From contig NZ_JACJPO010000015.1 in NCBI RefSeq assembly GCF_014696105.1, positions 124,001 to 188,000 on the forward strand: DNA of 64,000 nucleotides, in the 5' to 3' direction. How positions within the stretch are numbered: position 1 is the stretch's first letter; each line of letters starts with the position of its first letter. A program made the position numbers and the translations under genes. The notes beneath the pieces are model-generated. The model had not been told where the DNA came from and ran no database searches. It saw only the letters and a program-made list of their open reading frames with translations. This document shows, in pieces, positions 1-8,958 of this stretch. The stretch is from Microcoleus sp. FACHB-1515 (GTDB lineage Bacteria > Cyanobacteriota > Cyanobacteriia > Elainellales > Elainellaceae).

Positions 1-786
1 CTGAAGTGCGATCGCTTACTTTTAGCGACTGGAAGCAGCGCGATCGGACATCGACTGGCGCAAAGTTTGGGGCATTCGATCGAGCCACCCGTACCATCAT
101 TATTTACGTTCAACATTCTCGACTCGCAGTTACGTGAACTGGCAGGCGTGGCGGTAGAAACGGCACAAATGAAACTGCTGATTTCAAACCAAAAACCGCT
201 AGAACAAACGGGAGCATTGCTAATTACGCATTGGGGTTTAAGTGGACCTGCGACTCTCAAATTATCTGCTTGGGGAGCGCGATTTTTACATGATCAGCAC
301 TATCAGGCGACGCTGCAAATTAACTGGCTTCCGAACGACAATCCAGAAAAATTGCGACAGGAATTGCTGGCCGTGAAAGCACAACTGCCAAAGCGATCGA
401 TCTTCGCCAATTGTCCGGTCATGCTGCCGCGTCGTCTCTGGCAATATCTGATTACCAAGCTCGAAATTGCACCAGAAACCCGCTGGTCAGACCTCTCGAA
501 GAAGCAGCTTAATCAACTAATTGAACTGCTGACGCAAAGCCGCTACGAAATTCACGGCAAAGGCGTTTTCAAGGAAGAATTTGTGACCTGCGGCGGCGTT
601 CGTCTCAAAGAAGTTGATTTCAAAACGATGGAAAGTCGCTGCTGTCCTGGTTTATTTTTTGCAGGCGAAATTCTTGATATCGATGGCGTAACTGGAGGCT
701 TCAACTTTCAAAGTGCTTGGACAACCGGATGGATTGCTGGGCGATCGATCGCGGCGATCGAACCTGCTCTCGCCCTGCAAAAATAA
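1..786 (+). CDS. BaiN/HI0933-family NAD(P)/FAD-dependent oxidoreductase, 5'-truncated
   Basis: The reading frame is open from base 1, so the start lies outside the window. The first visible residues (LLLATGS) match the dinucleotide-fold strand found mid-protein in the HI0933/BaiN flavoprotein family. The rest is the family's inserted domain and the C-terminal FAD segment, where GGVRLKEVDFKTM and FFAGEILDIDGVTGGFNFQ (about residues 198-240 of the visible part) place flavin-contacting glycines. Family members are soluble flavoproteins of poorly defined substrate, once labelled aminoacetone oxidases. An internal TTG at position 67 could look like a start, but homology-like sequence continues upstream, so the gene is cut by the window edge. 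It converges with a small membrane-protein gene 11 bases downstream. Family confidence is high; substrate unknown. Confidence 0.85.
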   Translation: MKCDRLLLATGSSAIGHRLAQSLGHSIEPPVPSLFTFNILDSQLRELAGVAVETAQMKLLISNQKPLEQTGALLITHWGLSGPATLKLSAWGARFLHDQHYQATLQINWLPNDNPEKLRQELLAVKAQLPKRSIFANCPVMLPRRLWQYLITKLEIAPETRWSDLSKKQLNQLIELLTQSRYEIHGKGVFKEEFVTCGGVRLKEVDFKTMESRCCPGLFFAGEILDIDGVTGGFNFQSAWTTGWIAGRSIAAIEPALALQK

Positions 787-797
787 AGCAATTCGCT

Positions 798-1061
798 TCA
801 GGCGATCGGCGGAATGTGATTCAACAAATCGAGCAGGCGACTCAAGAACGGCTTGCCCCAAAAGGCGGATGCAATTCCGCAAGCGATCGCAAATCCTGCA
901 ATCAACAAAGTTTCGATTGATTTCACTTCAGCAGCCGAAATCCAAACGAAATAAAGCGGAACGAGCGAGAAAACCAAGCCAGCGGCAGCACCGAGTAGAA
1001 ACTGATAGAGGCGATCGCGTAGCCGGGAAACTTGAGCATCAGACGAGTTTTCCGCTGACAT
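798..1061 (-). CDS. small two-helix membrane protein, hypothetical
   Basis: An 87-residue protein beginning MSAENSSDAQ. It has two hydrophobic stretches, roughly residues 21-43 (QFLLGAAAGLVFSLVPLYFV) and 53-70, and ends with a short amphipathic tail. The ATG at 1061 was preferred over the in-frame start 15 bases upstream because the extra residues add nothing recognisable. No family is recognised. It converges with the flavoprotein gene and lies downstream of nothing obvious on its own strand. Judged real from its hydrophobic pattern and the tight fit between neighbours. Confidence 0.55.
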   Translation of the reverse strand: MSAENSSDAQVSRLRDRLYQFLLGAAAGLVFSLVPLYFVWISAAEVKSIETLLIAGFAIACGIASAFWGKPFLSRLLDLLNHIPPIA

Positions 1062-1135
1062 GATGCATTTTTTCAATTCGACTCTTCTTTTCTACTCAAT
1101 GCCTGCCGTACCTGCAAAGTCACGATCGCCGTACC

Positions 1136-2143
1136 CTAAGACCAGAAGCTTAAATCAAGGGAATTTGCCGGATCAGGAGCGGCTGCAATGATGTTGTATT
1201 CCGCCATCAAATCAGCAGTTTGCTGCCAGCGATCGAGCGAAATTTTGCCAATATCTGCTTCAGAAATGCCGCGCAAAATGTATTGCGTCACCAAATCGAG
1301 CGATCGCGTTTGATACTCGACGTTGGTATATTTGCTGTCGGGTTCAGCATAGGTTTGGGCAACGAGTTGGGCAGTGTTGGGAATGTTGGCGATCGCTTGT
1401 TTCCAGCCGTCAAATGTTGCTTCTAAAAACGCTTTCACTCGATCGGGCATCGTTTCCAGAACCGTGTTCGTGGTGAAAATCACCTGAGCATAAGCGCGAT
1501 AGCCGTAGTCATCCATATGCAGAATTTCCGGCTCAGAACCAAAGCGTTGAGCAAAGGCAACAGGTTCATCAACGGCGTAGCATTGCACAGCCGCAAACTC
1601 GCCGCTTTCTAACCGTTCCAGCTTGTTTTCATAGGGAATTTCGACCACTTCAATGTCTTCATTAGCTAAATCATTAACGCCTTTCACCAACTCCATCACT
1701 TTGACACCATCCACATGCACACCGACTTTTTTGCCAATCAAATCAGTGAACGAATCAATCCGACCATCCGGCATACACATCAGCGCATACGGTGAAGCCT
1801 GAAACATCGTCGCGATCGCTTTCAATGGCGCACCATTTGCCTGTGCATCCAGAATCAAATTTTGTTCGGCACAGCCGATCGTCAGCGGATTTTCGGCCAC
1901 AAAATCAGTGACAACTAAGCCGGACTGCCAAGGCTCGATCGCCAGATTGAGATTGCGGTCGCGATACAAACCGAGATGATCGGCCAGCAGCAATCCGGCA
2001 AACTGCACGTTCAACTTCCAGTCAAGCTGCATGGTCAAGGCTGGCTCGTCTGCCTGCGCGAGGCGCGATCGCATGACGCTGGCAACCGTAGCCGCACCGA
2101 GCAGGCTCGAATATTTCAACAGCGATCGACGATTCAGTTGCAT
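1136..2143 (-). CDS. ABC transporter substrate-binding protein, NMT1/THI5-like
   Basis: A 335-residue exported solute-binding protein. The N-terminus carries a twin-arginine-type signal (NRRSLLKYSSLLGAA, residues 4-18) followed by an Ala-x-Ala-like cleavage region near residue 31. The mature part opens with MQLDWKLNVQFAGLLLADHLGLY, the classic opening of the NMT1/THI5 fold, which in its family binds pyrimidine thiamine precursors, nitrate, sulfonates or other small ligands. Domain 1 covers about residues 35-130 and 210-310; the hinge region includes DGRIDSFTDLIGKKVGV. No permease or ATPase gene is adjacent, so it either serves a distant transporter or is an orphan receptor. GGTGG lies about 8 bases before the ATG. 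The ligand cannot be deduced from sequence alone. Confidence 0.85.
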   Translation of the reverse strand: MQLNRRSLLKYSSLLGAATVASVMRSRLAQADEPALTMQLDWKLNVQFAGLLLADHLGLYRDRNLNLAIEPWQSGLVVTDFVAENPLTIGCAEQNLILDAQANGAPLKAIATMFQASPYALMCMPDGRIDSFTDLIGKKVGVHVDGVKVMELVKGVNDLANEDIEVVEIPYENKLERLESGEFAAVQCYAVDEPVAFAQRFGSEPEILHMDDYGYRAYAQVIFTTNTVLETMPDRVKAFLEATFDGWKQAIANIPNTAQLVAQTYAEPDSKYTNVEYQTRSLDLVTQYILRGISEADIGKISLDRWQQTADLMAEYNIIAAAPDPANSLDLSFWS

Positions 2144-2176
2144 AACACCACCTTCAATTTCTCCTCAGCAGAGGAA

Positions 2177-2182
2177 ATTATA
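2177..2182 (-). promoter_or_regulatory. likely -10 box for the NMT1-like gene
   Basis: Read on the minus strand this is a perfect TATAAT, 34 bases before the ATG at 2143. No good -35 hexamer sits 17 bases upstream (GAACGA is there), so the promoter would depend on the -10 box or an activator. Confidence 0.4.
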
Positions 2183-2313
2183 GATCTACGGTGGATTCAT
2201 CGTTCTGTATCGTGGCAGGCGATCGAGGGAGGATTGGAGCGATCGCCGCTTTCGCCGAATAGAGACGATATACTAACTTTTATAAAGTTTTAAGCTTCTT
2301 GCCGATCCCGATC

Positions 2314-2793
2314 ATGAACTTCCTTCCCGAATCGATCAAACCCTGGCTCAACTTCATTCATCCGATTTTGATGTGGGTGCTGCTCGCCATGAGCATCTAC
2401 GCGCTCTACCTAGGCGTGCAGATTCAGCGCACCCGCGCCGCCCAAGGCGAAGAGAAAAAACAACTGATCAAAGGTCGCTACAACGTCCGCCATTTTCAGG
2501 TCGGCTCAATTTTGATGGCGCTGATGGTGATGGGTTCGATCGGCGCAATGGCCGTCACCTACATCAACAACGGCAAATTGTTTTTTGGCCCACATTTGCT
2601 CGTCGGACTGGGCATGACCGGAATGATTACGACTTCTGCCGCGCTGTCGCCCTACATGCAAAAAGGTCAAAACTGGGCACGCTACACGCACATTATTTTG
2701 AACATGATCCTGCTGGGTTTGTTTGTCTGGCAGGCAATTACAGGCGTGCAAATTGTGCAGCGCATCGTCAATTCCATGCTGGGTAACGCTTAA
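2314..2793 (+). CDS. DUF4079 family membrane protein
   Basis: A 159-residue integral membrane protein with about four helices: residues 14-35 (HPILMWVLLAMSIYALYLGV), 63-85, 93-113 and 128-150. The pattern of an N-terminal HP motif, the charged loop EEKKQLIKGRYNVRHFQVGS and the late GQNWARYTHIILN segment matches DUF4079, a family common in cyanobacteria and plastids that resembles cytochrome b561-like four-helix proteins. The histidines at about residues 16, 61, 94 and 127 could be heme ligands, but this is inference. ATG 2314 is chosen over a TTG at 2299 because it gives the usual family start. A strong hairpin follows at 2822. Confidence 0.8.
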   Translation: MNFLPESIKPWLNFIHPILMWVLLAMSIYALYLGVQIQRTRAAQGEEKKQLIKGRYNVRHFQVGSILMALMVMGSIGAMAVTYINNGKLFFGPHLLVGLGMTGMITTSAALSPYMQKGQNWARYTHIILNMILLGLFVWQAITGVQIVQRIVNSMLGNA

Positions 2794-2821
2794 TTCAGCT
2801 CGATCGAAATTGACTCAATTC

Positions 2822-2870
2822 AGGTGCAAAAAGGCGACAGCAATGTAATCTTTTTGCACCTTTATTTTTG
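2822..2870 (+). terminator. rho-independent terminator after DUF4079 gene
   Basis: Perfect 12-bp inverted repeat AGGTGCAAAAAG (2822-2833) and CTTTTTGCACCT (2850-2861), followed by a T-rich run. It separates the DUF4079 gene from the HdrB-like gene. Confidence 0.8.
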
Positions 2871-2979
2871 TGAATTGCTTTACAGTTCTTTGCGTATTTC
2901 GCCCCTTTGCCCACAGTCGATCGAAAAGAAAGCGAAGATGGATAAGCGGAAGCGATCGTTGGAAATTTTAACGGTAGAT

Positions 2980-3876
2980 ATGACGCTCAAGTATGCTTAC
3001 TTTCCCGGCTGTGTGGCGCAAGGCGCTTGCCGAGAACTTTATCAGTCCACAGGCGCACTCACGAAAGCCTTGGGCATTGAACTGATTGAACTGAAGAAGG
3101 CCGCCTGCTGTGGATCAGGCACATTCAAAGAAGATTCCCAACTGCTTGAAGACACGGTAAATGCCCGCAACATTGCGCTGGCGGAAGATTTGAATTTGCC
3201 GCTGCTGACGCATTGCAGCACTTGTCAAGGCGTGATCGGCAACGTCGATGAACGGCTGAAAGACGCGCACCAAAGCAATCCCGCCTACCTCGATCGAGTC
3301 AACCATCTGCTCAAAGAAGAAGGCTGCTCGCCCTATCGCGGCACAAGCGAAGTCAAGCATTTGCTGTGGGCACTGGTCGGCGATTTTGGCCTGGATGAAC
3401 TGCAAAAGCGCGTGACACGCAAGCTTTCCGGCCTCAAGTGCGCCGCTTTTTACGGCTGCTATCTGCTGCGGGCACAAAAGCACATTCCGTTCGACGATCC
3501 GCACGCGCCGGAGTCGATGGAGAACGTGTTTCGATCGATCGATGCCACCCCGATCTACTATCGAGGCCGAACCCAGTGCTGCGGCTGGCCGCTGTCAAGC
3601 TATGCGACGACGCAATCGTTTCAGATGGCAGGCGGACATATTCGGGAAGCGATCGCAGCCGGAGCCGACTGCATCGTCACGCCCTGCCCGCTGTGCCACC
3701 TCAACCTCGACTCGCGCCAGCCCGAAGTGGAACAAACGATCGGTGAAAAGTTAGGTTTACCTGTGCTGCATTTGCCGCAACTTGTCGCGCTAGCTTTGGG
3801 AATTTCACCGCAGGAATTAGGACTCGATCGCCATATTGTTTCCACTCGTCCTGTCCTAGAAAAACTGGGTTTCTGA
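2980..3876 (+). CDS. HdrB-like CCG-domain iron-sulfur protein (putative SdhC type E)
   Basis: A 298-residue protein beginning MTLKYAYFPGCVAQGACREL. It has two CCG domains: CAACCGSG around residues 38-43 with a partner HCSTC near residue 76, and TQCCGWPLSS near residue 196 with PCPLCHLN near residue 231. These cysteine-rich domains bind an unusual [4Fe-4S] centre in heterodisulfide reductase subunit B. In cyanobacteria and some archaea a protein of this type has been proposed as the non-classical (type E) membrane anchor of succinate dehydrogenase; this window also holds sdhA (45986-47713), though 43 kb away. The ATG at 2980 is chosen over start codons up to 52 codons upstream because conserved sequence begins here. 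It converges with the next gene. Confidence 0.82.
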   Translation: MTLKYAYFPGCVAQGACRELYQSTGALTKALGIELIELKKAACCGSGTFKEDSQLLEDTVNARNIALAEDLNLPLLTHCSTCQGVIGNVDERLKDAHQSNPAYLDRVNHLLKEEGCSPYRGTSEVKHLLWALVGDFGLDELQKRVTRKLSGLKCAAFYGCYLLRAQKHIPFDDPHAPESMENVFRSIDATPIYYRGRTQCCGWPLSSYATTQSFQMAGGHIREAIAAGADCIVTPCPLCHLNLDSRQPEVEQTIGEKLGLPVLHLPQLVALALGISPQELGLDRHIVSTRPVLEKLGF

Positions 3877-3894
3877 GCATTAAAACTCAACCCT

Positions 3895-4470
3895 TCAATC
3901 AAGCTGGGTGAAATGATTTGCCCAGCTTGATTCATTCTCGATCGCCAAATCAAGATTAAAAGCTGCCTCCGCTTCAGCCCAACCGATGAACTGCGTTTTG
4001 TGCATGATCACGCCGAAACCATGCTCAATGTCCCACACCGAATCGAAGGCAAAGCCCAGATAAGCACAGCCATCTTTGCTTTCTGAATTGAAATAAATTC
4101 GGTGCGGTGCGATGATTTTTCGGATGTCGTCAATGCGATCGATTGGTGGATTCAACTCCGGCTCATTACAAAAATAAACTTCTCGAATGGCAAGACGGCG
4201 ATCGAACACACCTTGCAGCAGTGCATTCGTCACCGCCTGTTCGTTTTCCTTGAGAAACTGATAGGCGATCGCCTGCTCTGGTAGGGGTGGATGTCGATCG
4301 CCCAATCCATCCACAAAAATATTGATCTTAATCTGTCCGGTCGAAGGTTGACGATTAGCCTGAAAGTTTTGCCAGGATGGAAAAAATTCTATAAATTCCC
4401 AAGCGTAATCTGTCCAGTTCAGCAGCGGAAACGGCGGCATTTCTAACGGTTGCTTCGATCGAGTATTCAT
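3895..4470 (-). CDS. hypothetical protein, possibly DUF6985-like
   Basis: A 191-residue soluble protein. The C-terminal half contains AYLGFAFDSVWDIEHGFGVIMHKTQFIGWAEAE split by short linkers; the W-D-x-E-H-G-x-G-V pattern is reminiscent of DUF6985, a family found among immunity-like and SMI1-associated proteins. The N-terminal half (DRHPPLPEQAIAYQFLKENE) looks helical. The ATG at 4470 is used; an in-frame TTG lies three codons earlier. It is 89 bases downstream of ileS on the same strand and could be co-transcribed. Family assignment is tentative; the gene itself looks real. Confidence 0.6.
   Translation of the reverse strand: MNTRSKQPLEMPPFPLLNWTDYAWEFIEFFPSWQNFQANRQPSTGQIKINIFVDGLGDRHPPLPEQAIAYQFLKENEQAVTNALLQGVFDRRLAIREVYFCNEPELNPPIDRIDDIRKIIAPHRIYFNSESKDGCAYLGFAFDSVWDIEHGFGVIMHKTQFIGWAEAEAAFNLDLAIENESSWANHFTQLD
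3897..3932. repeat. 12-bp inverted repeat inside a gene's 3' end
   Basis: AATCAAGCTGGG (3897-3908) pairs perfectly with CCCAGCTTGATT (3921-3932). It occupies the last codons of the minus-strand gene and sits 20 bases past the stop of the HdrB-like gene, so it could end transcription or protect the 3' end for both. No T-run follows on either strand. Confidence 0.5.
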
Positions 4471-4559
4471 TGCTGACAAATTTTGTAGTCAATTAGAAAT
4501 GAGTGAGAGAAGCGATTGCTCTCAATCGCCCTCACCCCGACAAAAACTCATCATTTCAG

Positions 4560-7466
4560 TTAAAACTTTCCGTCAACCGCCTCCACACACCGCTCACACA
4601 ATAATGAATGCAGCGAAGATTTGCCAACTAAAGTTGAGTAGTTCCAGCAGCGATCGCACTTCTCACCCTCCGCATCTTGGACACCGACACTCACCGTTTC
4701 AGATTGCGATTGAAACTTGAGTTGAGCAATCGACTCATCGAAATCCAACAGTTCAACTTGCGAGGTGATGAACAAATAGCGCAGTTCATCAACACGCCCG
4801 AAGGCGGCGAAGCCATCGCCGCTCAAGCTGTCAGTTGGATTCATCGATTCAAGCTTTTGCTTGAGGTCAGAATCGGGAACGTAAAGTAATAGTTTGGCTT
4901 CGAGTGAGGAGCCGATTTCTTTGCTCGATCGCGCCTGTTCCAAGACTTTATTGACTTCCTGGCGAATGTCGCGCAGTTTCTCCCAGCTTTTCGCTAATTC
5001 GGGTTGTTTCCAGTTGTCTTCCAGCTTCACCCAGCCTGCTTCAAAAACCGATTTGTAAGGCGTTTGGTAGGGCAAATACTGCCAGATGTCTTCGGCCAAG
5101 TGAGAGAGGACAGGGGCGATCGACTTCGCAAGATTTTCCAGCGCGATCGCCAGAACGGTCTGACAGCTTCGGCGGCGTTGGGCGTTGGGCGAACTGATAT
5201 ACAGTCGGTCTTTGGCAATGTCGAGATAGAAGTTAGAAAGATCGACGACGCAGAAGTTTTGAACGGTTTGAAAGAAGCGGAAAAACTGATAGGTTTCAAA
5301 CGCATCGGTGACTTCAGAAAATACCTCAGTCATTCGGTGCAGCATGTAGCGATCGAGTTCCGGCAGTTCTTCGTAAGCAACCGCATCTTTTGCCAGATCA
5401 AAATCGTGTAAATTGCCCAGCAAAAATCTTGCCGTGTTGCGAATTTTGCCGCGCACGTCGTTGATTTGCTTGAGGATGTTTGGCCCCAAAGGAACATCTT
5501 TGGAGTAATCGACGGACGAAACCCACAAGCGCAAAACATCCGAACCGAAGGGCAGAATGTTGATATTTTTGCCTTTCAATTTCATGTTGCCGCCGTTGAT
5601 AATCAGCAGCGGATCGATGCCGTTGCCGAGCGATTTGCTCATTTTGTTGCCGTCTTCATCCAAGGTGAAGCCGTGCGTCAAAACGGATTTGTAGGGCGCT
5701 TGGTTGTTGACGGCGACGCTGGTGAGCAGGCTCGACTGGAACCAGCCGCGATGCTGGTCAGAACCCTCCAGGTAGAGATCAACGGGATAGCGGAGGTTGT
5801 TACGCTGTTCGGCGACTGCTGCCCAAGATGAGCCAGAGTCGAACCAAACATCCATCGTGTCGAAGCCTTTGCGATATTTGCGATCGTGATATTTTTCCGG
5901 CAAAAGTTCTTCAACAGACATTTCCCACCACGCATCTGATCCCCGCTCGGCAAAGATTTTTTGAATGTGGGCGATCGTCTCCTGATTCATCAGCGGTTCA
6001 TTGGTTTCTTCGTCATAGAAAACGGGGATTGGAACGCCCCAGCTTCGCTGCCGAGAAATGCACCAGTCCGATCGCTCTGAGACCATTGCCGTAATGCGAT
6101 TTTCGCCCTGCACGGGAATCCATTCGACTGAAGAAATCGCCTTCATTGCCTGCTCGCGGAAGCCATCAACCGAGGCGAACCACTGTTCGGTAGCGCGATA
6201 AATGACAGGTTTTTTAGTGCGCCAGTCGTAGGGATATTTGTGTTGATAGGGTTCTTCTTTGAGCAGCGATCGCGCCTCTTTCAAAGCATCAATAATCGCT
6301 TGATTTCCCTCACTCACTTTGTTGTTATCCACCACTTTTAAGCCAGCAAACTTTCCGGCTTCTGCGGTGAATTTACCGTCGTCATCAACGGGCGACAAAA
6401 TTGGCAATCCGTAGCGCTGACCAACAATAAAGTCGTCCTGACCGTGACCGGGAGCGGTGTGAACTAAACCTGTACCGGATTCAGTTGTGATGTAGTCGCC
6501 GCCAATCACGATCGGACTTTGGCGATCGAACAAAGGATGCTGATAGGTGGAATGCTCTAATGCTTTCCCTGAAACGGTTGCTTTGATGGTGAGCGGTGTT
6601 TCAAATAAAGCGGAAAGGCGATCGACCAGATCCGTTGCCACGATCAAATATTTGAACGGCAATCCATCTGCTTCCACCACTGAATATTTCAGGTCAGGAT
6701 TAACAGCAACCGCTAAGTTTGCCGGAATCGTCCAGGGCGTTGTTGTCCAGATCGCGACGCCCAAACCATCCAGATACGGCTCTAGTTCCGCAGTCGAGAC
6801 GCTGAGCATTTTGAAGGCGGCATACAAACTGGGTGAAGTGTGGCCTTCGGGATATTCGAGTTCGGCTTCGGCCAATGCGGTGCGGGAACTCGGACTCCAG
6901 TAGACGGGCTTGAGGCCGCGATAGATGTAGCCTTTCAAGACCATTTGACCGAACACGCCGATCTGAGCAGCTTCATATTCGGGCTGCATGGTCAGATACG
7001 GATGTTCCCAATCGCCCCAGATGCCCAATCGCTTGAAGCTGACGGCTTGCTGCTCGACCTGAGTTTGCGCCCAATCTCTGGCGCGGCGGCGCAGTTCGAT
7101 CGCCGTCAATTTTTGGCGTTCGTCCTGCTTCATCGCTTGCAGAACTTTCAGTTCGATCGGCAGTCCGTGACAGTCCCAACCGGGAACGTAGCGGACTTTT
7201 CGGCCTTTGAGCGTTTGATATTTGTTGACAATATCCTTCAGCACCTTGTTCAAGGTGTGCCCCATGTGAATTTCGCCATTCGCGTAGGGAGGGCCATCGT
7301 GCAGAATGTAAATTTCGCCCGGATTGTTCTCGGAAAGCTGCTCGTAAATGGAATTTTCTGCCCAAAATGCTTGGATTTCCGGTTCGCGCTTGGTGGCATT
7401 TGCCCGCATATCGAACTGGGTTTGAGGCAGATTTACGGTGTCTTTGTAGCTTCCTGGTTCTGTCAC
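4560..7466 (-). CDS. ileS: isoleucine--tRNA ligase
   Basis: A 968-residue class Ia aminoacyl-tRNA synthetase charging tRNA-Ile. The HIGH signature appears as HMGH (residues 67-70, in PYANGEIHMGHTLNK), and the KMSKS loop as GNKMSKSLGNG near residue 617. Between them lies the CP1 editing domain (TTPWTIPANLAVAVNP) and the WCISRQRSWG motif. The C-terminus has a four-cysteine zinc site, CDRCWNYS and CERC, typical of bacterial IleRS. The start codon is GTG (GTG ACA GAA). Full length for the family. No T-box leader is visible upstream, as expected for cyanobacteria. Confidence 0.97.
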   Translation of the reverse strand: MTEPGSYKDTVNLPQTQFDMRANATKREPEIQAFWAENSIYEQLSENNPGEIYILHDGPPYANGEIHMGHTLNKVLKDIVNKYQTLKGRKVRYVPGWDCHGLPIELKVLQAMKQDERQKLTAIELRRRARDWAQTQVEQQAVSFKRLGIWGDWEHPYLTMQPEYEAAQIGVFGQMVLKGYIYRGLKPVYWSPSSRTALAEAELEYPEGHTSPSLYAAFKMLSVSTAELEPYLDGLGVAIWTTTPWTIPANLAVAVNPDLKYSVVEADGLPFKYLIVATDLVDRLSALFETPLTIKATVSGKALEHSTYQHPLFDRQSPIVIGGDYITTESGTGLVHTAPGHGQDDFIVGQRYGLPILSPVDDDGKFTAEAGKFAGLKVVDNNKVSEGNQAIIDALKEARSLLKEEPYQHKYPYDWRTKKPVIYRATEQWFASVDGFREQAMKAISSVEWIPVQGENRITAMVSERSDWCISRQRSWGVPIPVFYDEETNEPLMNQETIAHIQKIFAERGSDAWWEMSVEELLPEKYHDRKYRKGFDTMDVWFDSGSSWAAVAEQRNNLRYPVDLYLEGSDQHRGWFQSSLLTSVAVNNQAPYKSVLTHGFTLDEDGNKMSKSLGNGIDPLLIINGGNMKLKGKNINILPFGSDVLRLWVSSVDYSKDVPLGPNILKQINDVRGKIRNTARFLLGNLHDFDLAKDAVAYEELPELDRYMLHRMTEVFSEVTDAFETYQFFRFFQTVQNFCVVDLSNFYLDIAKDRLYISSPNAQRRRSCQTVLAIALENLAKSIAPVLSHLAEDIWQYLPYQTPYKSVFEAGWVKLEDNWKQPELAKSWEKLRDIRQEVNKVLEQARSSKEIGSSLEAKLLLYVPDSDLKQKLESMNPTDSLSGDGFAAFGRVDELRYLFITSQVELLDFDESIAQLKFQSQSETVSVGVQDAEGEKCDRCWNYSTLVGKSSLHSLLCERCVEAVDGKF

Positions 7467-7608
7467 GATCGCCCGCTAAAAATAAAGGATTATGTCGAAC
7501 CATTATAGTTTCCCGCAGCGGTTCACTTAGAGTGAAATTTCCTCATTGGGTAGATGTCAGCAATTGCCGTTCGGTATCTCGCTGTTCGATCGCATTGCAG
7601 CCGGGATT

Positions 7609-8811
7609 TTAGGGCAGCGATTTCGCCGGACGCTGAACCAGCCACGCATGAAGCGCCAGCAGTCCGATCGCCAGCAGCAGCATGAGCGCGGGAATTTGCT
7701 CAAGTCCGGCGCGATCGGCGATCCAGCCGACACTGGTGGGAATGATTGCCGCGCCCAAACTGGCAACACTGGTAATCAAGCCGATCGCAGCAGGAACGAT
7801 CGCCGGAGCGACGCGCTGCGGAACCAGCCAGATCGTTGTGGGAAAAATTGCCGCCAGCGCAAATCCAATCAGCGGCAGACTCAGCCACACTTGCGGTAGC
7901 TGCCACCAGCACAGCAGGCCAATCAGCAGCAGCAGCAGGGAAAGCGTGACGACGCGAACTGCACCCAGCCGCGCCACAAACTGCCCCAGCGCAAATCGCC
8001 CGATCGTCAAACCGAGCCAGTAGGCACTGACGCTGTATCCCGCCGTTTGCGTCGGCAGATCGCGACCGATCGTTTGCACGGCATACGCCCAATTACCGAT
8101 CGAGGCTTCCGTGCCGACATAGACCAGCAGCAGCAAGCCCATCACCAGCACAACGGGCGTTCTCACCACCTGTCGCAGACTGCTCCAAGCATTCGGATGA
8201 TCATCAGTAGCAATCGGCTTAGTCAGCGGGCGATAGTTCGTCACCACTGCCCACAGCGCAGCAATCGCCAACAGTCCGACAATGCTGGCAAACACCAGGT
8301 AGATCGATCGCCAGTTCCAGTCGGCGCTCAGTAGGAAGGTGGCGATCGTGGGTCCCAACAAAGCCCCGATGCCGTAAAAGCCGTGCAGTACGCCCATCAG
8401 CGTCGCGTTTTGCTGATCGCTGGCAATGTAGGTGTTGATGCCTGCGTCGATCAGGCCAATACCCAGACCCAGCAGCGTTCCGGCAATTACCATTACCGAC
8501 CAGACGGGCGAAAGTGCATAGGTGAGCAGGGCGATCGCCAGCGTCAAAGCCGCAACTAGCAGCATTCGCGCCAGTCCAAGCCGCTGACTGATCACGCTGC
8601 TGCTGAAGGCGGCGACGACATAGCCCGTAATTTGACTGATGAACAAGAGCGTGACGGTGGCGGGCGAAATGCCGTAGGTCGTCCAGATCGAGGGCAGCAA
8701 AACGCCCAGTCCGCCTTCGGCAGAGCCGATCGCAATAAAGGCATACAGCGCGATCGCCACGCCGATTCTGGAGTGAGCGGTCGATCGACGAGACAGTCGG
8801 GGAGGCTTCAT
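7609..8811 (-). CDS. MFS transporter
   Basis: A 400-residue major facilitator with about twelve membrane helices. The first begins at RIGVAIALYAFIAIGSAEGG (near residue 16). The central loop around residues 180-200 is short. The fold resembles FucP/NarK-type sugar or generic exporter families, with a GFYGIGALLGPTIATF segment in helix 5. Starting at ATG 8811 rather than 8835 removes a short tail that is not part of the fold. Substrate unknown. It is divergent from the glutamine amidotransferase gene. Confidence 0.85.
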   Translation of the reverse strand: MKPPRLSRRSTAHSRIGVAIALYAFIAIGSAEGGLGVLLPSIWTTYGISPATVTLLFISQITGYVVAAFSSSVISQRLGLARMLLVAALTLAIALLTYALSPVWSVMVIAGTLLGLGIGLIDAGINTYIASDQQNATLMGVLHGFYGIGALLGPTIATFLLSADWNWRSIYLVFASIVGLLAIAALWAVVTNYRPLTKPIATDDHPNAWSSLRQVVRTPVVLVMGLLLLVYVGTEASIGNWAYAVQTIGRDLPTQTAGYSVSAYWLGLTIGRFALGQFVARLGAVRVVTLSLLLLLIGLLCWWQLPQVWLSLPLIGFALAAIFPTTIWLVPQRVAPAIVPAAIGLITSVASLGAAIIPTSVGWIADRAGLEQIPALMLLLAIGLLALHAWLVQRPAKSLP

Positions 8812-8958
8812 AACTCCAGCGAGAATCAGCAGCAAGGCGATCGATCCCCGGAGAAATCGATCGCCTCCGTCATGCTAGCGATTGCGGGCTGTGCCGTGTC
8901 AGACGATTTCGGCTGCGGGCGATCGATAGAGTAGAAACAGTGTTGCGAGGCGTGAACC

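Noticed and set aside
2824-2979. 52-codon upstream extension of the HdrB-like gene
   Set aside because: It runs through the terminator hairpin at 2822-2870 and has no homology-like sequence.
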